Shown here: one piece after another, positions 25,801 to 37,800 of the stretch
How positions within the stretch are numbered: position 1 is the stretch's first letter
How the letters are laid out: each line of letters opens with the position of its first letter
Program-made: the position numbers and the translations under genes
DNA from: Maylandia zebra
Lineage: Eukaryota; Chordata; Actinopteri; Cichliformes; Cichlidae
Direction of reading: 5' to 3'
NCBI RefSeq assembly: GCF_041146795.1
Contig: NC_135175.1
Span: forward strand, 23,599,075 to 23,663,074
Length of the DNA: 64,000 bases
Notes under the pieces: generated by a model
Seen by the model: only the letters and a program-made list of their open reading frames with translations
Database searches by the model: none
What the model was told of the DNA's origin: nothing

Positions 25801-28800
25801 GCTCAGTCTAGCAAAACTCTGCGATAAACTACAGCAGTAACGAGGACAGGAACACCCGAGGCTTCGTGCACGTAAGGAAACCTCATTAGTGGAAAATACT
25901 TTCTCTACAGCTGGTGAGATTTAGCTTTCCAGAAACTGAACAATAAGACAATATTGTCTTTAAATATAACAGTGGAGACAGATACTACTGTATGCATAAT
26001 ACTTTTGGTTTCATCAATGCTGAAGATATTAATAAATTAAATGCGAATGAAACTCTGAAAATTAAGCTTTTTTTTTTTAACATAAAATGTGTTTAAATGA
26101 GAAAAACAAAACCCTGAAATTATACAGCAAACATCTAGGCACGTGTTAACTTCACTTAAACTAGAAGTCCTCAAATCCTTTAAAATCTAAGCTTTGTTTC
26201 TTGAGGGAAAAGAAAAGTTGAAGTTTGAATTGACTTACTTGAGCCCAGGAATATCCAGTATATTGGAGAGGCCGGTCCAGTTTATGTCCACAAGCTGAAA
26301 AGGAAGTAAAAATGAGAGCGTGGCCATGGGTTAGACGGTAAGAATAGAAAGTGTGAATGACTTTAAATGGAGTCAGAACACTTGATGTTATTGTTTCCTG
26401 CTCCTCTATTATGCTGCAACACTGCACTGGTTATTTAGGATGGCGTCACACTGCTACTTAAAGTATAAAACAAACATTTCCTGTCATATATTAAAGCTAA
26501 TTGTTTTTACCTTTTAGTTTTCAATTTGGGGTCCACTGACCTGTAAGTGTTTAAATGCATGCACGGTGTGCACAATTAGTTTATGAGTCACAACAGAAGC
26601 ACAGAAAGCAGTGATCCTTGAATGGGAATGAATACAAAAGCACCTGCTTCCTGAAAGATTTATTAAAGCAGCAGCATCTGTCTGGGGTCTTGTTAGTTTA
26701 CAGAATAATGAGGCTGGAAACACTGCACCTTCTAGTTTTGTGCACTGTGAAAATCTAGCAGCAGGTCAAATCTTGATGAGGTGCCGCGGTCAAAGTAAAT
26801 CAAAGAGACCTGAGACGGAGGCATATCCTGCTCCGCTCAGTGGGCTTTGATCAGCTCTTTCCTCCAAGCTCAGGGACTTTTTTTTCTAATGAGCCTTTCC
26901 CACCCTACTTTTTTGTCCAACCTGCTCACACTGCAGCAGATGCACGGAGCTCTGCAGGGACGAGGAAAGCACTGCAGGGCTGTAAATGATGTAGGGGATG
27001 GTGTGGAAGGACACACCTATCCCTGCATATTGTGTTCAAAGAGTCATCAAGAGACTGTTGATGTATATATGAATAACAAAACTGTTGATAAGGGCACTGT
27101 CTTTAATCTAAGTGAAACGATTAAATGATAAAATAATATCTGCTTTGAAAAGCTTCTCAAGTGGGAGTATTTCCTGTTTTCCTCCCCTTCGTACATTATC
27201 ATTTTAATGCCTTTGGGGTGTAAGACTATTGAAAAGTGAGAAAACTGCACAGAATAAGCCAGTTTTCTTGAGCTGCTCTTACACTCGCAGTGCAACCCTG
27301 AACTCTTCTAACACTACCCAGCAGAGCAGTATGCGAAAACGAAAACACAGTAAATAGAAGCATTGTGGATTGGACAAAAAAAAGATTTTAACCATGTGAG
27401 ACAATGTAAGACAAGAGCAGGTAACCTCATGTGTCATGTGTTCTGCATGCTCATGCATCATCCAGCTATGGAAGAGGATTAGGGCCACCGAAAAAAAAAG
27501 TGGGTACGTCTTTTTTTTCTTCTTTTCCAGAATTCTGAGATTAATCTCCCAATTCTGAGATTAGGTCAGGTCTGAGAAAAAAGTCAGAATTCTGAGGAAA
27601 AAGTCATAAATCTTAGGAAAAAGTCAGGATTTTGACTTTAATCTCAGAATTCTGAGAAAAAAAGTCAGAATTCTGCTTAAAAAAAAAAGTCAGAATTCTG
27701 AGAAAAAATAATTTTGAGAAAAAAAAATTAGAATTCTGACTTTAATCCCAGAATTCTGAGAAAAAATAATTCTGGAAAAAAAAGACTGAATTCTGACTTG
27801 AATTTCAGAATATTGAGAAAAAAGTCAGAATTCTGTAAAGGAAGAAAAAAAAAAGACATGCCCATTTTTTTCCCAGTGGCCCTAATCCTCTTCCATATCC
27901 AACTGGACCTCCTTGCTGAAACCAAATATATATTTTGCAAAGTAAATCTAAAGCAAACCCTCTCCTTATATATGCTACATGTGATAAAAGAGCAACTGCA
28001 GACAATGTCAGGACTCGATTTTACAGCTTTTTTAAAAAAAATTTTTATCAGGGTTCGATGGATGGGCTGGGTTTGGTTGCCCGCCCCCTTTTCTCTATTT
28101 ACAGGTGAAGCTGCTGCTCTGCTCGGGTTTGGCATCACTGCTCGACCCTGAAGACGAGTTGTTCTGATGCAGCTATTCTTCACACACCTCTGGGATTAAG
28201 CAGACAGACAATGAGTATATCTGGGTGGATTGGTGGACTGGTGCCACAGTTCCTCACCTGTTCGCCACTGCCTCTATCCTTGCCTAGAATCTCCCTTGGA
28301 AACCTGTCTATTCGAACCGTTACTCCTCTCTGGGCTGGGACGTCACCAGCAACGCTCTGTTGCATTTATGTGCTGAGCCCTGCACAGGAAGGACTCTGGC
28401 GCTTTGCCTATGCCACCTCGCAACCTCTGGAAAATCCCCTAAATCTGCTCAGTAAGTCCAATTTAAGTTTAATCATGACACTTTCAAGCTTTCAAAAGTG
28501 CTCAATAATAACAGTGTTTGCGATTCAGTCAGGTCCTTCACTGCTTCATCGTTCGTTCATTACATAAAAGTATAAAACTGTCATCTGAGTTGGAGTAGAT
28601 GAATATCTTCTGCCTCACTGCAGAATGTGGTGCATCTTTTTATTTAGGCTGTGCTGAGTTGCATCAGTGCAATCACACCGTCCAGACATGGCCAAGACCT
28701 CTTATGGTCTGGAAATGTGTCTGTTATGTTTGGCACCCAGCCTCAGATCTTGTATAACACAAAGGGGCAAAAGAACATGACTTACTTGAAGTCCAGAGAA

Positions 28801-31800
28801 CACAATGTTAATATGTCAATGTCAATAATTTGCTTTATTAATTCTTTTTCTTTTTCCTCCAGGAATGTGATGTTGCTGGTGTAGGAGCTGAAAGAAGACT
28901 AAAGCACCTAAATGCATGTGCGGATATCTTTGCATGTGGGGAATTTACTGAGTGGAAGCTGCTTCTTCCTTCAGTGTCCAACAGTAATGTCTCCACCTTG
29001 AGCTTTAGTTCAGTGCCTGGGGTAAAAAAAAAAAAATATGCCAAAGTAGGTCTGGCTTGATCTGCAGCTATTTAAAGCACCGCTACAGCTCCACTGGGCC
29101 CTCGCATTTGATATAAATCGGTCAAACGTTTTTAAGCTGTGCAGCAGTGGCTCTGTCTAGGGGTTGAACCAGGAGAATAATGGAGCCTCAACTGGAAAAT
29201 AATCGATGCGTAAGCAACTGGAAATGTAAATGCAAATCATGTGAACACTGCTTGCACCGCAAGAGCACAAACAATGTCCGACGGTAAGCACAGTGAAGTA
29301 AAAGAGACTGAAATTACGCTGGAAATTAATGCTGCAAATAATAAGAAACACGTCCTACTGTGATCCAGTCGTGACTTTGACTCAAATGACCCTTTTTAGC
29401 TTTAATTTATGTCCATTGTATCTGCATTAAAAGGCAAGGGAATAAGTAAAGCACAAAAACAAGATGCTTTATGAGGTGAAATGTTAGGCATAGTAAGAAC
29501 GGTGAAATACTCAGAGGAGCATTTTAAATATTCAGGACAGCAGGATAATCATGCCAACCTTGGCCAGTGTAGTATTATTATATGTAATAACACAAAGTTG
29601 TCATTCTTTCTGAATGTCAATTGAGAGTATAACCCTGAATTAGTAATGTGCTGAACTGTGATGCCATCTTGGCTTTGTGGTTAAACAGCCTCCACTCTAT
29701 TCATGCTGCATTTCATCAAACTGCAGTGTCATTATAACCTCAGCTGCTCCTCTGTTAAGTTAGTCTGACTGATAAAGTTACTCAGTTCAACATTATTAGC
29801 TTATGCACTTACTGGCTTCTTCAAGAAGAACAAAGACAGAGCTCCGACGAGAGGTATATCACCCAGCAACGGCTCCATCACCACTCTCAACACACCGTGG
29901 ATCTATGGAAACATAAGAGGAACAACACGTTGATATCCACAAACACAAACAGAAAGCTACAGGGAACTCACACCCTGCTGACCCCTGACATTCGTCAGCA
30001 GCAGTGCCGCTGGAGCTCTAGCGCATGACAGGTTGGAAACTCTATCGCTGCCTGACTTCACACCTGCCCTGTGTGATCCTCCACCTTCTTCAAAACATAT
30101 TATGACAATTATGAGGATTATGGTTTAGTGCTTTAGATGTATCATGTGGAACACCACACAGCTGCTCTAATCCTGCAGAATGGGAACAAAGGAGGTTTGA
30201 ATTCTAGCACCAGTATATTTGTTGTGGAGTTATATTCCTTTTTTGGAGGAATGACAGTCAGAAAATGTTGTCCGAATGGAAAGTGAATTACGCCAGTAAA
30301 TCCGATACTAATGACTAAAGCCCCTGTGAAACTAAAAACCAATAGTACTCTTGTTTTTGTGTTTGCAGGAAGTTCTTTAGACTTAAATGTATTTCTCTAT
30401 TTCCTCTCTCGCTCTGTTAACTGTGAGATTGAATCAGCTCCTTAGAACATAAAACTTACACAAAGCCAGAACGGTAAAATCAAGTCCTGGAACGTCAAAG
30501 AGAACAGGTAGAAAAAGTTAAGCTTCATTTAGGTGCAATAACTTGTGCAAAGATCACACCAAAAGTAAGTGGTGGTGTATTTCACACAGAGCCGTGGCAG
30601 TTTCTTGCTGGACTCTGGAGTATTTATAGCAATATTGACAAAACTGTCCAAAGGAATAATAATGGCTTAAAGGCATGGTGACCTAGGCTGCCAGGAGACT
30701 GGCAGGGGAAACAACAAAATATGAACATTTAAAATAATGGACCTGCTAAAAAATACTGCAATTTAATACAACACGTGATTTATTTGCAGGTTTAATGGGC
30801 TATTAGTGTAAAGCAGCAGTGGTTAAAAAGTTTAATCCAACCCATCTAAGCTTAATATGAAGCCAAACCCACCTTTGTAATTTTTGTAATATAATCCAGC
30901 TCAAATGTTGACTAATGTATTAGTGGATGATTATAGTCTACAGAGATACAGTATGCCTGGGTTTCATAACAGGGCCAGGGACAGACCTGACGGCACTGGG
31001 TCTCCAAGGAGGAGCACAGATTGCCTTTTTTCTGCCTGCTGCTACTCGACAGCAATACACAAAGGGGAGAAAGGAGCAGCAAGAATAACAACAACACACA
31101 GACACAAAATACTTCAGAGTAATTGGGCTGTGTAGTCAAAGGCAATCTTCCAAAGCAACATAATTAAGGTTTAGCTGTTTTAGTTTGTTTAAAACTTTGT
31201 TTAAGAGACACTTTTTAAAAATAAAGGTCCTCGTGACCAAATCAGAACAAACAGTAAAGCTTTTGAAAACACTATTTGTCTGTTCAAAGTCTGAGAATGT
31301 CTCCTTTGAATTATGATCTGTGTTTCTCTTGTTGGGATTTGTGATAGCTTCATTTTTTCCCACTGATCTTTCCTTGAGTTTGTTAGTATCTTCTCCACAT
31401 ATGTCTGGTATGCTGATTGTTTCTTATTATGTCTTGTCTTTGTGGTAGCGCCTGCAGTTTTCTGGATTGCTTTATTTACGTTGTTTTGTTACTGGACTTT
31501 GATAAGAAACAATCGGCTTCCATTATAAGTCATTTTCCTTTTTTCCAGCACAACACTAGTAGTTCTCAACATCAGAAACCCCTGATAGGTGTTGATATAT
31601 ATATATATAAGAAAAGCAGGATTATTAATCCTGTAATAATAAAAACAAGAGCATGGACATTTACTTGACAGCTGAATGACTGGAAACTGGGGAGAAACTG
31701 TGGTAATGGTGGTGACACACAGTAAATTCACCAGCTTTTTTCTTTTGGGAGATATACCTGTCATGGTTCTAGGTTTCTGTATGTTATTTGTATGAGTTTT

Positions 31801-34800
31801 AGTTTCTATTTCACTTTTATTATTTCTTTGTTGTGCATCTAGTGTCCCCAGTGTTTCCCTTTGTCCTCTCTGCCTTGTCTCTTTGGTTGGGTTATCTGTG
31901 TTAATCACAGAGACATGAAAACTTCCTGTTTTGATTTGATAGTATTCTGATTTCCCCTGTTTTCCTTCCTCCTGTCTTACCTGCTGTTTTTCTGATTGTC
32001 TTCACCTTCACCAGTCTAGTGAAACTGAACACTTAGACCTGACAAGATCACCTCTTACTTGAGTTAACAGCCTTTTTGTGCATTGCTTCCTGCTGTGTTT
32101 CTGTTTCCAGTGTGCAGTCCTTATTTCTTACCAAGGGAAAGTACCTCTATGAGGATATGAAACAACAAAAAAAAAGGGATTTCCTCACCTGGATGCTCTT
32201 GATGCCAGCTTTGCAGTAGTAGCGTTTGATGTCTACTTCGATCCCAGTGTTGCCAACAAAGCTGGGTGATAAAAAGCAAAAGTATGTCTCGTAAAAACCC
32301 TCTATCAGGGTTCCATCACTTTTTAAGACTTTGATTCAGGCCTTTGAAGTTCCAATCCTTTCCAGGAAATGTGAATTTAATGCTGTTTGCTGTGTATGCT
32401 ATTCCTACAATGGATTCTCGTGTGCACAAAGCAGAAGATATTAAGTTGCACAGACCTAAGTGGAAAGAGGCTATTTACATACTGACCTCTGCATGAAAGC
32501 AATGTGAGTTTCTTTAGCTGCATTGAAAACAGATACTCCAGTTGTTCTCGTGTTGTATTTTTAACAAAAGAGCCAAGCAAGTAGTGTCTATAACTATAAT
32601 GGCAGGAGAGAACGCTAGACGATAAACATTTTTAGACAGGTTGGCTCACCTGATCTGCAGATCCATAATGATCTGTCGCTTATCCACGTTTTCCGTGTAA
32701 ACCTTGACCCCGTTGATCCTCAGCGGCTGCAACATAACATAAGGAAGCATTACGGCCACTCCGTCACCCCTCCCAACCCCCACGTGGTTAGCACAAGGTC
32801 GACCCCTCTGCAGACCCCCGCACGGAAACTATTTGTGCAACGAGAGCATATGTCAGCGACATGCATGCACGTTCGTGTTCTAGCCACGGCGCACCCTCAT
32901 CAGCTGACCCACGGCACCTGCTGCTAGCAGCTTGTTTTATCACATCGAGATGCTCACTTTGTCTCCCATGTCGAACTTGGTGAAGGAGAAGGTGCTGAGG
33001 TGGGCGTTGGACTCCTTCACCGCCGGCTCGATCACGTCGTGGAACAGTTTTTCCACAAACTGGCAGATGTAGGGCCACATCTGTTTCACAGTCTAAGGGG
33101 ATACAGAAAGAGAGAAATCAAAGAGTTTTGGAACAAATCAAAGAAAAATATTCATTATATGATTATTCTAAAAGGATATAAAAATGTATTTGCTCCAGGA
33201 CTTTAAACATTGAGGGGTACATCCTTTACAGTAAAATATTCAAAGTGTAGTTCTATTTAAGTCTAGTTCTATTTGTCAAACCCATGCACATCAAGCAAAA
33301 AGACTAACACATGAATGTTTTAAATCTCCAGCTTGCTCAGTTTAATGTATACTCAGGAGTGACTCCAAATTTACATCCTGGTTGCTATCATGGGATTCGC
33401 AAGGGTTAATGCATTTCACAGCGTTGCAGGAACGGGCCTGCATGTTAAGTCAGATGTGCTGCAGTGTGGCAACAGACAGCAAGAAGAGGAGAGTTAGCAG
33501 ATGGCAACAGACATCCCATTTCCCACAGTTTTTACAAGGCATGAAAAACGAGGAGGGCTTCACTCAAGCAGGCAAATTCAAGAGGCAGCTGCTCGATTCG
33601 TTACCTTGTTCAGCCACTCCACCCGCTCTACATCTGGAAAGTGGACCTGCAATGGAGAAAACAGAACAGATCATCTCCTGGTTGGTTTCAGAAAGCCTTT
33701 TAAAGAAAAGACGGAACATGCTGTTTGTTAATAGAGCATAGGCGCATAGACAGATAGCAGGGTTGCCTAAAACTGTCATCCATCCATCCAACTTTTACCC
33801 ATGTATGCAGTTTCAGGGTTGCTGTGGACCTTGAGCCAAACCCAGCAATCACAGGGCAAGAGGAACCTTCTTGCTTTGAGACGAAAGCGCATCCAAGTGC
33901 ATAAAATGACCATAATCATAACTAACATGATGACTGCCCAAAGGCCTAATGACTGGCAGCTGAAGCTGTTTCCAGTTGTTGTCTGTTGATGTGTTTTTAC
34001 AGTTTTTGGTTTTTTTCTTTTTCCTATATTTAGTTTTTGGATTTAGGAAGTAAAAACCACGCTCAGTGTGTGATCTGTCATTTCTAAACCTATCTCATGT
34101 TAAAGATGAGAGTCTTCACCCCATGTGCATTATATAACAGCAGCACGTAATTAAAACTAATCAGCCAAACACTTTCGATTACGATTTGTTAACATTTTTG
34201 TGAACCCAAGTAGATGTCAGACTTCCTGACGTTAACCATCTTTAGAGCCATGCTGCTATTTCAGCACAGCTAAATTTACCAGTGTAAAAGATTATGGTCT
34301 AGATACTTATTTATTATTAATGTTTGCACTGAAGCTAAGAGTAAGAGTAAAGAGCACCCACCTTTTACTGGAGGAGTCCAGTAAAAGCTGTTCAAAATAT
34401 TTGTATCTAATGGCAATTTAGTGGCTGTGGCTAATGTCATATTTAATTTTAAGACCTTTTAGGCTGTAATATCACATCAAACGAGAAGCAATAGCTTGAC
34501 TATCAGAAATTTAAAATGTTGTTTTTGTGTTTTCAGGCAGTTTAATTGTTTATAACCTCACTACTAAAAGTTTCCAAAGGAGGAGGAGGAGGATGGAGTA
34601 ACGTGTTCCTATTCTGATGCATGAGATTTACTATGGTTCGATTTTTGCTTTGCAGTCACTGCCGTAGGTGAAGAAAAAAGATGAAGATGCTCTTCAAAGA
34701 TCAATTGTTTTGCAATCCATGTTTTCTTCTCTACCTAAAGAATGTTTCCATCATATGCCCTTCCCTTTATCATCATGCAGCCATGCTACATTTCTAAACA

Positions 34801-37800
34801 CACATTTCTAACTAAACTTACACTCACGGATACGCAGCTGAGGATTGAAATAAATCAAACATGACTGATAGTATTTCCATCCTTCTCTAGTCAAACATTT
34901 TACATAATTTGTGGTCTGAGTCTGCTCTGCAGTTTAACTAATCTTACTGAATGACAAACGTAAATCACTGACTTAACAGGAGCTAAAGCAGAAACAAAGT
35001 CAATACGATGCATAATGGTGTTCAGCACTGCAGACACCAGCATAATAGAAAACAAATGAACCACGTCCTCTTCATCATTTTAATTTAAGGTGTTTATACC
35101 CTAACTTCAACAGAAGCCCTAATTAAGGCTCTTGTGGTGATACATACTGATGGCCACTTCATTAGGTTTACCTTTGAAACTGTTTCTTAATGTAAATATT
35201 GAATCTAATCTAATCACATTGCAGCGATTTAATGCATTTAGGCATCCAGACATGGTCAAGGTGACCAGCTGTCTGGGTAAAAATGCCTTGTTGATGTCAC
35301 AGCTCAGAGGAGAATGGCCAGACTGCTTAGAGCAGATGGGAAGGGGCCGCTTGTTACAACCAACGTATGCAGATGAGCATCTCTGAATGCACAAGATACC
35401 GAACCTTGGAAGTAGGGCTGCCACGATTAGTCGACTAGTCACGATTACGTCGACTATCAAAATCGTCGATGACCGATTTAATAGTCGACGCGTCGTTTGA
35501 AGCTTTGTAAGATCCCAAAAGACGCAGGAATAAATAGTAGGATTTAAGAGTGTAATAACGGACTGAAACAGAAGATGGCAGCACTGCATGTACAAGGATG
35601 CCAGCTGCCGTTAAACCCCAAAGAAGAAGAAGCAGCTGTGTCCCAGAAGCAGCAGCTTATTATTCTTTCTGGGTCACAAAATAAATGTTTAGCATATTTT
35701 CAGGCGAGAATGTAGCTGTGTAAACCTCAAATATCTGCTCAGTTTATCAAGACACCACATATTTTCAAATAACAGATGTTTTCGGAGACATCTGTTACCC
35801 ACTAGCTCAATAGCTAGCCGGGGGCAAGGCTCACTAGAGCCGTGAGAACACCGGACTCCCGGCAAATCGTTTTCAAACCCACGGCTGTCTTTTGCTACTC
35901 AGGTCAAACATATATAAGTCACTTAGATCAGCAGTCCCCAACCCCTGGGTCTCGGACCGGTACCGGTCCGTGAGTCGTTTGGTACCGGGCCGCGAGAGTT
36001 GAGGCTCAGGTGTGAAATGTATGGTTTTCAGGGTTTTTATCGGTTTTCAGCGTTATTTTGTTATCGTTTTTATTGTTTACTCGGTTTTCCTTGGTCTTTT
36101 CACGTGTGTTATGAATAAATTTTCTTTTTGTCGGTACCGGTACTAGTTTTATTTTGTTGTACTTATCTGCGACACCTTAAAGGCCGGTCCATGAAAATAT
36201 TGTCGGGCATAAACCGGTCCGTGGCGCAAAAAAGGTTGGAGACCGCTGACTTACATAACTTAAAAATGTTATTGTTTGGCTTTTTTTTTGTATTTTATTT
36301 GTTCCTGAGTAAATCGGTTTGGCTGAGATTAAAGTTATAGTTTTTACACAGCTGAATAAAAGTCAAGCAGACAACTGATTATCAGAAGTGTGAGATGCTG
36401 GAGAATATACTCCAGTGTCCTGTTATATCTTAGATAGCAAGGAGTTTATTAAACCGAAACAATCTGCAAATTTCATTAAAATTTAATAAACTTTATTAAC
36501 TTTTAAATTTTAGTTAGCAAATACCTTAAACACTTAAAGCTGTAAGCTAATGATAGTCATATAAGAGCAGATGCATGCTGGTGCAATAAGCTGTACGTCC
36601 AATGGATGCATGATCTGATTAGTCGACTAATCGCAAAAATAATCGGTGACTAGTTGACTATCAAAATAATCGGTTGTGGCAGCCCTACTTGGAAGCAGCA
36701 TAGGTGGAACGGCAGATTGACATTATGGATGTGCAGCAGCAGCTCAGTCAGTTTTCAAAGAGGGGTCAGTCATGCTTTCATGAATATTTCCCTACTTCCT
36801 GTTTCCCTGGTGCTTCATTAAACTGCAGTTTGTGCCTCGTGTTGGGCTGTCTCTCTATATTTTGCTGTGTTTCGAGTTTTGTGCTTCTTAACATTTATAG
36901 TATCGATTGTGTTTCTTATTGCCTTTTATGTTTCAAAATCCCATCTAGGAAAGTACACTACAAACTAGCTCAAGGTATAAATGCTGTGATGCATGGCATG
37001 GTTCATATTACATATTTGCACTATAAAGATGTAAAAAATAAAATAAAGATGAAGTGAGGCAACTGGCTGGACCTATGGTGAGACACGATGTGTGAAGAGA
37101 CAGCATCATTTCTCATGGATTCAGCAAAAGTGCTTATCCGGCGTTTATGTCAGAGTGTGAGAAAAGCAGTGACATGAGCAGGGCGACAGAGAAGAAAATG
37201 TCACAGCTATCATAAAAGATTCCAGAAATAATATAATCCTGTGGAGGAGATGCTGGAAAAAACCTCATTAATACCCCTGACACAGTGACCTCATTCACAA
37301 ATGTAGGTGAGGTAATGATGAGTCACTTCGCAGCAAATGTTTCCTTTTAAGCGCTGAGCAAGAATCAGGGAAACATATCTTAATTATTTCGTGTTATGCC
37401 GAAGAGTCGCTGAGCCCTGCCTCTTAAAGACATAATTAACAATTTGCCTGGGTTTTGAATAAAAGATGGTTATTCTCACTGTCTTCAGACTGCTTATCAT
37501 GGCTCGCTGAGTCCACGTCCTGCAGCTAATAACACAGGAAAATATTAAAGTCTAAACACAATGTCAGCAGCAGAAGCAGCAGAAATGGGGTTTAATTCAG
37601 CTGATATTGTATCAGGATTTCAGCCAAGTAATGCCGTCCTCTGGCAGAAGGTGCATGTTAACCCTTTAAAGCCGATCCGATCAGCTGTTCGTAACACTTC
37701 CTACCTCCATCAGCGCGAACTATCGCATGTCCGCCATGACCTGCGTGAAACCGGAAGTGACGTCATTTTGCGGAAATGTAGTTTTTTACCTTCAGGGCCT

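Larger units (their letters stand above)
35149..36740 (+). mobile_element. Tc1/mariner remnant split by a hAT-like insertion
   Basis: 35149-35412 and 36696 to about 36740 are two halves of one degraded Tc1-like copy, of the same family as 16875-17760 but in the opposite orientation. The left end is GGCCACTTCATTAGGTTTAC; internal text such as AGAGGAGAATGGCCAGACTG matches the transposase region. It is internally deleted. The hAT-like element at 35413-36687 interrupts it. Outer borders are approximate. Confidence 0.7.

Noticed and set aside
27728..28183. Minus-strand open frame of 151 codons and its plus-strand partner
   Set aside because: Both are translations of the AGAATTCT minisatellite and flanking inverted repeat; composition explains the openness.
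28211..28567. Plus-strand open frame of 118 codons in esyt2 intron 6
   Set aside because: No recognisable domain and no splice or context support.
31489..31908. Minus-strand open frame of 139 codons in esyt2 intron 5
   Set aside because: No family resemblance and runs through a TA microsatellite and T-rich sequence; probably an old repeat.
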